This document shows positions 7,086-11,799 of a DNA stretch of 11,799 nucleotides, one piece after another (position 1 is the first letter of the stretch; each line of letters opens with the position of its first letter). Where the stretch lies: NCBI GenBank assembly GCA_028287545.1, contig JAQBPL010000136.1, positions 1-11,799 on the forward strand, read 5' to 3'. Origin of the DNA: Vulcanimicrobiota bacterium. GTDB taxonomy: Bacteria; Eremiobacterota; Eremiobacteria; Baltobacterales; Baltobacteraceae. The notes under the pieces were generated by a model. That model saw nothing but the letters and a program-made list of their open reading frames with translations. It ran no database searches and was not told the origin of the DNA. A program made the position numbers and the translations under genes.

Positions 7086-8638
7086 AGATCGCCGTCGTCG
7101 TAGCCGGGTCGACGGTGCCCGCGTGGCACGCGTGGACTATCGATGCGTTGCGCGCGGTGAGGGGCGCCGACGTGAGCGTCGTCGCGGTCGACGACGCGTA
7201 CTCGAGCCCGTCTCGCGGGCTTTTCACGCAGCTCGCTGGATCCGCGCTCGCGTCGTGCACGATCGCGCTTGGCGACAGACTGGACGGCCTACGCGATGCG
7301 GATGTGGTGGTCGACCTGCTCGGCTCGGGACGCGTTTTCGAGGCACGGTTCGGGTCATGGTCGCTGCGCCTGGGTGATGCGCACGACACGACCCTGCCGT
7401 TCGCACGCGAGATCGCGGCCGGGGCGAAAACGTTCGAGGTCGCACTTGTGAGCCGCTCGGGTGAACGGCGCGAGAGGCTGCGCCGCGGTGTGTTCAGTGT
7501 CACCGCTTGGTATCCGAGCACGCTGCGGATCGCGCTCGCGCACGCTGCGAGCTGGCCGGCCGTGTTCGCGGCGGCGCTGAACGACGGCGTACCGCTCGAC
7601 ACCGTCGCCGACGCGCCGCCGCCGCCGCCGTCGAGGAGCTTCGGCCCCACGGGGATGTTGCGTTTCTCCCTTGCGCTGGCCGCGCGGCTCGCCTCTAGGC
7701 TCGTCGAATATCTCTTCGAAGTCGTCGAGTGGAATGTCGGATTTGCCCGCGGCGGCCCGCGGACGATTCTGGCCGGTGAACCGCTCGAGGTGCGCTGGCT
7801 GCCGCGCCCGCCGGAGATGACGTACCTCGCCGATCCGTTCATCGCGGAGCACGGCGGCACACGCGCGCTGTTCGTGGAGCAGTTCGATTATCGGCGTGGC
7901 CGCGGGATCATCGAAGCGCACGTGCTCGCCGACGACGGAACCGTCGTGCGGCACGGACGCGTGCTGGACCTTCCGACGCACCTGAGTTATCCGTACCCGC
8001 TTGAAATCGGCAGCGACCTTTATCTCCTGCCGGAGAGTTCCGCGGCAAATGAGGTCGTGCTCTATCGCTGCGTCGACTTCCCGTGGCGCTGGGAGCGCGA
8101 GCGCTCGCTCCTCCCGGACTTCGATGGTGTCGACACGACCCTTTTCCCGCATGACGGCCGCTGGTGGGCGTTTGCGACACGCTACTGCCGCGGTTCGACG
8201 GTCGCGCTCTACGCGTTCCATGGGGCATCGCCGCGTGGTCCGTGGACGGCGCACACGCTCAACCCAATCATCGTCGACGTTGCGAGCGCACGTTCCGCTG
8301 GGCGACCTTTCGTCGTCGACGGCACGCTTTATCGACCGAGTCAGGATTGCTCGACATCATACGGTGGCGGGATCGTCGTCGCACGCGTGGATGAGCTTAG
8401 CCCCACGGCCTACCGCGAGACCGTAGTGCGCCGTCTCGACGGCAGCGGCTTCGGGCGCTGGAACGACGGCGTCCATACGCTGAGCTTCAGCGGCAACCAG
8501 ATCGTCCTCGACGGAAAGCATGTCTATCATGACCTGCGCAAGCCGGCATGGGCCGCTCGTTCGATGCGCGCGAGCTTGGTGCGCCTCATCGGTCGTAGAC
8601 GACTCCTCATGCGCTCAGCACCGGGCAAGATACCCTAA
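7082..8638 (+). CDS. Two-domain protein: formyltransferase-like N-terminus plus GINT1/GH43-like propeller
   Basis: A 518-residue protein. Residues 1-175 look like a divergent formyltransferase fold: MKIAVVVAGSTVPAWHAWTI at the start, ADVVVDLLGSG at 73-83, then FGSWSLRLGDAHD (90-102), recalling the 'GVWSFHHGD' segment of sugar formyltransferase-like proteins; the catalytic Asn-His-Asp set is not evident. After a Pro-rich linker (five Pro at 179-183) and a helix, residues from about 236 resemble the N-terminal domain named after plant glucosamine inositolphosphorylceramide transferase 1, a GH43-like five-bladed propeller: YLADPFI (248-254), LSYPYPLEIGSDLYLLPESS (301-320), GVDTTLFPHDGRWWAF (349-364), GRPFVVDGTLYRPSQDCSTSYGG (from 407). 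It probably modifies or transfers a sugar, but no reaction is proven for this bacterial family. GTG 7082 overlaps the upstream remnant by GTGA and lacks a clear SD. The next gene starts 12 bases after its stop. Confidence 0.75.
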   Translation: MKIAVVVAGSTVPAWHAWTIDALRAVRGADVSVVAVDDAYSSPSRGLFTQLAGSALASCTIALGDRLDGLRDADVVVDLLGSGRVFEARFGSWSLRLGDAHDTTLPFAREIAAGAKTFEVALVSRSGERRERLRRGVFSVTAWYPSTLRIALAHAASWPAVFAAALNDGVPLDTVADAPPPPPSRSFGPTGMLRFSLALAARLASRLVEYLFEVVEWNVGFARGGPRTILAGEPLEVRWLPRPPEMTYLADPFIAEHGGTRALFVEQFDYRRGRGIIEAHVLADDGTVVRHGRVLDLPTHLSYPYPLEIGSDLYLLPESSAANEVVLYRCVDFPWRWERERSLLPDFDGVDTTLFPHDGRWWAFATRYCRGSTVALYAFHGASPRGPWTAHTLNPIIVDVASARSAGRPFVVDGTLYRPSQDCSTSYGGGIVVARVDELSPTAYRETVVRRLDGSGFGRWNDGVHTLSFSGNQIVLDGKHVYHDLRKPAWAARSMRASLVRLIGRRRLLMRSAPGKIP

Positions 8639-8650
8639 ACGGAAGCCGCG

Positions 8651-10033
8651 GTGTTTCAAGGACGGTTCACGGTCCGATTTTCTCGCGGAGACACGTTGTG
8701 GATCAGCCTAGGCTTCGCCGCGATCTTCGTCTCGGCGCTCGCCGTCGAGCCGTTTCCTCTTGAGGACTCGGCCCTTTTCGAATATGCCGGTCGTGCGATG
8801 TCACACGGACAACGATTGTATCTCGATGTCTGGGACAACAAATTGCCGAGCATCTTTTTCGTAAATGAGGCGTGGCAAGCTCTTTTCGGGCAGCGCTATT
8901 TCCTCCACGTCGCGGCACAGACCCTCGTCAACGCCTTGTCGGTGGCGCTCTTCGCCGCCATTTTGCTGCAAAGTCGAATCGCGGGTTGGGCATTAGCCAG
9001 CAGCGCCTTCGCCGTGCTGATCAGTTTTAGATACTTCAACTCATCCGAACAATATGCGCTGGCCTGCATCTTGCTTGCGTACCTTCTCGCGCTAAGAGGC
9101 AACGGCGTCGGATCCGGCATAGTGCTTGCGTTGGCCACCACGTTTTGGATACCGGCGATCGTACTCGCTATCCCGCTCCTCGTTCGCGAAAAGGATGGCC
9201 CCACGCGTTGGCGCTTTGCGCTCGCCTTCGGCATAACGCTAGGGGCGTACGCTGCTATCATGCTGGCTGCTTTCGGTGGCGGCGTCGTGAGGGAGCTCGT
9301 CCGTAGCTGGTTCTGGTACGAGCACCACAGCCGGCCCGGCGGGGTAACCGGTACCCGGTCACCCTTCCGGATCGTCTCGCTTTTGTATAGCGTTGCAATC
9401 GCCTCCGCCGTCGGCCCGCTTATCGCTTTACTCTTCCTGGTGATCCGCAAGCCGCGCAGCGGAACGGAATCGTTCGCTTTGTGGTGGAGCGGCAGTGCGT
9501 TAGCCGCAGCGGCGGTCAACAGCCACCTCTACTCCCAGCATTTCCTGCCGGCCATCGCTCCACTGCTCTTCGCGATAGCGGCGTACGGGTTCACCTGGAG
9601 CACGGTGCGGCCTCGCATTGTCCTCGCACTTGCCGCAGGAGGCCTCGCATGGGCGTGGGTCACCTACACAATCAGCGATATCAGGTCGCAGAAAACCGCT
9701 GCCGCCGACGCCAGAATGGTCGGCGACCGCATTCAACGTGCGCTCGGCACCGATGCCGTTATATTTAGCGAAGCGTATGCGCCGGAGATCTACCTCGCTT
9801 CCGCCGCGTCGCTGCCCGACAGGTTTGCCATCGTCGCGCCTATCGCTGCGATGCAGCCCTTCATAGAATCACGCTCCGGCGTTCGCGCTCGCGGGCCAGC
9901 CGTTGTTTTGATCCGAAGAAGGCCGAACGAGCGGCCGCACACTGGGGAAGAAAGCCTGGTCTGCGGCCGGGCAATCGGCAGCTGGGAAATCCATGCGTCG
10001 CCAGCGACGATCTCGAAGTTCGCGTGTCGGTAA
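8651..10033 (+). CDS. GT-C fold membrane glycosyltransferase (ArnT/PMT, GT39-like)
   Basis: A 460-residue polytopic membrane protein, apparently with eight or more helices, of the GT-C superfamily that uses polyprenyl-phosphate sugars on the outer face of the inner membrane. Diagnostic is the first external loop: FPLEDSALFEYAGRAM at 35-50, where an acidic pair (E38, D39) occupies the catalytic position, then YLDVWDNKLPSIFFVN at 57-72, the 'DFWDNKPPG' motif of bacterial ArnT/GT39-like proteins. A second typical segment is YSQHFLPAIAPLL at 294-306. After the last helix near 325-340 comes a soluble C-terminal domain (345-460) without the long periplasmic domain of Pgl-type enzymes. GTG 8651 lies 12 bases after the previous stop with only a weak GGAAG (8641-8645), so it probably shares that transcript. 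Sugar and acceptor are unknown. Confidence 0.85.
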   Translation: MFQGRFTVRFSRGDTLWISLGFAAIFVSALAVEPFPLEDSALFEYAGRAMSHGQRLYLDVWDNKLPSIFFVNEAWQALFGQRYFLHVAAQTLVNALSVALFAAILLQSRIAGWALASSAFAVLISFRYFNSSEQYALACILLAYLLALRGNGVGSGIVLALATTFWIPAIVLAIPLLVREKDGPTRWRFALAFGITLGAYAAIMLAAFGGGVVRELVRSWFWYEHHSRPGGVTGTRSPFRIVSLLYSVAIASAVGPLIALLFLVIRKPRSGTESFALWWSGSALAAAAVNSHLYSQHFLPAIAPLLFAIAAYGFTWSTVRPRIVLALAAGGLAWAWVTYTISDIRSQKTAAADARMVGDRIQRALGTDAVIFSEAYAPEIYLASAASLPDRFAIVAPIAAMQPFIESRSGVRARGPAVVLIRRRPNERPHTGEESLVCGRAIGSWEIHASPATISKFACR

Positions 10034-10060
10034 GAGAAGCGCAAATGTAGCCTTCGCGGA

Positions 10061-10095
10061 CCGATAGCACAATATCGGTGATGCCTTGCTATCGG
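10061..10095 (+). terminator. Inverted repeats after the GT-C gene, candidate terminator or operator
   Basis: CCGATAGCA (10061-10069) is a perfect inverted match to TGCTATCGG (10087-10095). Its first six bases can instead pair with TATCGG (10073-10078), giving two exclusive hairpins 28 bases past the stop. No T-run follows, so factor-independent termination is doubtful; the half-site CGATAG recurs downstream, which suits a protein-binding site. Confidence 0.35.
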
Positions 10096-10340
10096 CATTC
10101 GTGGCCTCCGGCCGTGCAACCCGGCACGTGACCGAATGCACAGAACACCATCGCAATGTGAGCGATAGCACGCGCCGACTATGCCGGGAAACGCATGCGG
10201 CGATAGGATCATCCCGGCGGCGCGGGAGCGCGCTGCGAGCAGCGATTTCGCGTTTTTCCTTCGCGCGCGGCTGGGACGACGCTTAGAGCGCGAACTCCTG
10301 CCGCGACTGCGTCGCCAAGGCGGCAACCGCACCACAGCCA

Positions 10341-10467
10341 CATAGGACCTCTCCGATAGGCGGACGCAGGTCCCACTCGCCGGCTACTTTCGGCCTAATC
10401 GTTGATCCGGAAAGCCCCACCTGCGTATTTAGACGCAAACGGAGACTCAGCCCATTGGGCTGTTGTT
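10341..10467 (+). promoter_or_regulatory. Candidate structured leader RNA with competing helices (riboswitch- or attenuator-like)
   Basis: Three helices compete. Helix A pairs GGACCT (10345-10350) with AGGTCC (10368-10373) and stacks on TCCG/CGGA (10352-10355 with 10361-10364). Helix B pairs ACGCAGGT (10364-10371) with ACCTGCGT (10419-10426), eight perfect pairs. Helix C pairs TGCGT (10422-10426) with ACGCA (10433-10437). A excludes B and B excludes C. Within B, CTTTCGG (10387-10393) can pair with CCGGAAAG (10407-10414) with one bulged G. Then CAGCCC-ATT-GGGCTG (10448-10462) is followed by TTGTT, a terminator-like hairpin, and by AAGGAG at 10483. It matches no riboswitch class I know. Helix C could instead be a DNA operator, TGCGT-N6-ACGCA. 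Transcription through the region is not shown. Confidence 0.4.
10448..10467 (+). terminator. GC-rich hairpin plus TTGTT upstream of the lipoprotein start
   Basis: CAGCCC (10448-10453) and GGGCTG (10457-10462) form a perfect six-pair stem with an ATT loop, followed by TTGTT. The U-tract is short and interrupted, so it would be a weak intrinsic terminator. Its place 15 bases before the SD makes it a possible expression platform. Confidence 0.35.
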
Positions 10468-10497
10468 CCGTGTCACTGCAACAAGGAGCCATATTTC

Positions 10498-11799
10498 GTG
10501 TTCTTCAACACGGCGACGCGTCGCGCCGCCGTTCTGTTTCTCACGCTCATCGCGCCCTCCGGATGCGGTGGAGCGGGCAGCTCGCAAGCGTTGCCGACCT
10601 CTGCTTCCGCGCCTGCCTCGCAAACGGTCCCGAACGCCGCCTCCGCGCAAGCCGGATCGTTGACCGCGCCGGCCGCAACCACAACCCCCGCACCGGCCGC
10701 GACGCCGTTCACCGTAACGGGCCGGGTAAAGAAGACGACCGCAAACGGGTTCCTGATGCAGAGCGACCTAGGTTGCGGTAACCTCAACGTCGTGTCGTCG
10801 TCGTCGACGACAATGCTCACCAATGGGTTGACGCTCGCGGGCGGCGTCTACGCGCGCGTTTGGGGATCCGGAAGCTGCGCGACCCAAATCACGGCCACCG
10901 CCGTCTCCCTCGCCTCTTCCGCCAGCGGTCCTTTCCCAGCGCCCAGCGGATCGCCGGCACCGGCGCCCAGCGGATCGCCGGCACCCACAAGTGCACCCGC
11001 GTCGGCGACCCCGAGACCGACAGCGACACCGATTGCCACCGCGACTCCGGTTGCGACGGTTCCGCCGTCGAGCGGCAACGTGGCGATGTTTCACGGGTGT
11101 CCCGTCTTTGCTGCGGGTGACTATTACAATGCACCGGTGACGAATGCCGCCGTCGACCCGAACACCACCAACTACATCAATTCGGTGTGGTCGAACGGGG
11201 GCACGAGCGGGTTCTACGCCGCGACGGGCAACCTTGGGGTCAACCTTGCCAACAACTCCACTCCGCTTCTCCCGGTTCACCCGACGGGCGGCTATGCGTT
11301 CCCGGTCCCCTATCCGTGGTCGCCGAACTTCTACATCCAGCCGCCGAGCGACCACCACGCGATGGTGGTGCAGACGCAGACGTGCCACGAGTACGAATCA
11401 TGGAGTACGTCGTACAACAGCTCGACCAACACGCTCTCAGCCTATATGGGCGCAAATTGGGACCTGACGAAGCCGTACGCGGTCCTGCCGCCCGGCGCGT
11501 ACTCTGGGATGGCGTCGGGCCTCTCACTGTTCGCGGGTTTGGTGCGCTGGGAAGATTACCAGTCTGGGGCGATAAATCACGCGCTCAATTTTTCGGGGAC
11601 CTACGGTTCGGTAACGCAGCATAAATACGTCAGTCCGGCGAGCAGCACGGACCCGAACGGCTCGACGCCGGCCGCGTACGATTTGCCGTACGGCGCGCAT
11701 CTGCGGTTGAAGGCATCGTTCAGCACCGCCGGCTGGGGACCGCAGGCGACGATGGTCGCCAATGCGCTCAAGACCTACGGGATGTACCTCGCCGATGCG
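10498..11799 (+). CDS. Secreted lipoprotein, partial (C-terminus beyond the window)
   Basis: An open frame of 434 codons runs from GTG 10498 to the last base without a stop. AAGGAG (10483-10488) lies nine bases upstream, a strong SD that fixes the start. Residues 1-23 form a short signal with Arg8-Arg9, a hydrophobic core and a lipobox-like PSGC with Cys23, so the protein is probably lipid-anchored. Residues 70-138 look like a small beta-rich domain similar to DUF5666-type OB folds (FTVTGRVKKTTANGFLMQ), with Cys93 and Cys127. Residues 139-192 are a Pro/Ala/Ser/Thr linker. From 197 on is a conserved secreted domain I have seen in uncharacterised bacterial proteins: DPNTTNYINSV (220-230), HAMVVQTQTCHEYESW (287-302), LFAGLVRWEDYQSGAINHAL (344-363), LPYGAHLRLKAS (396-407), ALKTYGMYLAD (423-433). 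Function unknown; a role at or outside the envelope is inferred. Confidence 0.85.
   Translation, partial: MFFNTATRRAAVLFLTLIAPSGCGGAGSSQALPTSASAPASQTVPNAASAQAGSLTAPAATTTPAPAATPFTVTGRVKKTTANGFLMQSDLGCGNLNVVSSSSTTMLTNGLTLAGGVYARVWGSGSCATQITATAVSLASSASGPFPAPSGSPAPAPSGSPAPTSAPASATPRPTATPIATATPVATVPPSSGNVAMFHGCPVFAAGDYYNAPVTNAAVDPNTTNYINSVWSNGGTSGFYAATGNLGVNLANNSTPLLPVHPTGGYAFPVPYPWSPNFYIQPPSDHHAMVVQTQTCHEYESWSTSYNSSTNTLSAYMGANWDLTKPYAVLPPGAYSGMASGLSLFAGLVRWEDYQSGAINHALNFSGTYGSVTQHKYVSPASSTDPNGSTPAAYDLPYGAHLRLKASFSTAGWGPQATMVANALKTYGMYLADA
10939..10986 (+). repeat. Two tandem 24-base repeats in the lipoprotein linker
   Basis: Copies at 10939-10962 and 10963-10986 are identical at 23 of 24 positions and encode the eight-residue unit APSGSPAP twice. 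They keep frame, so copy-number change would lengthen or shorten the linker without breaking the protein. Confidence 0.85.

Larger units (their letters stand above)
10034..10497. promoter_or_regulatory. 464-base leader/intergenic region before the lipoprotein gene
   Basis: No gene is seen. The first half has the inverted repeats at 10061-10095 and scattered CGATAG hexamers (10062, 10163, 10201, 10354; reverse copy at 10089). The second half, 10341-10467, is rich in stems (separate entry). The SD AAGGAG is at 10483-10488. No standard -35/-10 pair can be assigned. Confidence 0.5.

Noticed and set aside
7355..8254. A 299-codon minus-strand frame antisense to the two-domain protein
   Set aside because: Arg-rich composition without domains; the sense frame has convincing conserved segments and couples with its neighbours.
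10341..10467. Match to the cyclic-di-GMP (GEMM) or cobalamin riboswitch, prompted by GATAGGC and GACGCAAAC fragments
   Set aside because: The conserved core order and tetraloop/receptor of GEMM and the B12 box are not present; only isolated short words agree.
10939..10986. Tandem repeat considered as a CRISPR or mobile-element trace
   Set aside because: Only two 24-base copies without spacers, in frame with the linker; an ordinary coding low-complexity repeat.
10768..11388. A 206-codon minus-strand frame opposite the lipoprotein gene
   Set aside because: Almost entirely Arg/Gly/Val repeats from the antisense of the Pro/Ala/Ser/Thr linker; the plus frame has an SD, signal and conserved domain.

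Overview
The window is GC-rich bacterial DNA with tightly packed genes, mostly GTG starts and purine-rich Shine-Dalgarno (SD) sites such as AAGGAG and GGAGG. No rRNA, tRNA, insertion sequence or CRISPR array is visible. The last gene, a lipoprotein with a small beta-type domain, a Pro/Ala/Ser/Thr linker and a conserved secreted domain, resembles proteins I associate with Eremiobacterota (WPS-2) and neighbouring high-GC phyla. That assignment is inference from family style only.

Layout. Positions 1-69 hold the start of a minus-strand gene that leaves the window. Positions 93-857 encode an arginase/agmatinase-superfamily enzyme, probably a housekeeping border gene. From 1181 to 10033 lies a cell-surface glycan (exopolysaccharide, O-antigen-like or glycolipid) locus. 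In order it has a Wzy/WaaL-type membrane polymerase or ligase (+), a GT4 glycosyltransferase (-), a second GT4 glycosyltransferase (+), an alkaline-phosphatase-fold protein (+), a degraded stub of a nucleotide-sugar dehydrogenase, a two-domain protein with a formyltransferase-like N-terminus and a GINT1/GH43-like propeller (+), and a GT-C (ArnT/PMT-like) membrane glycosyltransferase (+). From 10498 to the window edge runs an incomplete lipoprotein gene.

How they may work together (inference). The two GT4 enzymes would build a lipid-linked oligosaccharide at the inner face of the membrane. The GT-C protein would add a sugar from a polyprenyl-phosphate donor on the outer face, and the Wzy-like protein would polymerise or ligate the glycan. 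The phosphatase-like and propeller proteins would add or remove decorations. No flippase, priming transferase or chain-length regulator lies in the window, so the locus is partial or extends beyond it. The mixed strands and the dehydrogenase remnant suggest gene turnover.

The two observations most worth following are the dehydrogenase remnant, whose frame still ends in a GTGA overlap with the next gene, and the 460-base leader of the lipoprotein gene, where three helices compete for the same bases just before a terminator-like hairpin and a strong SD site.
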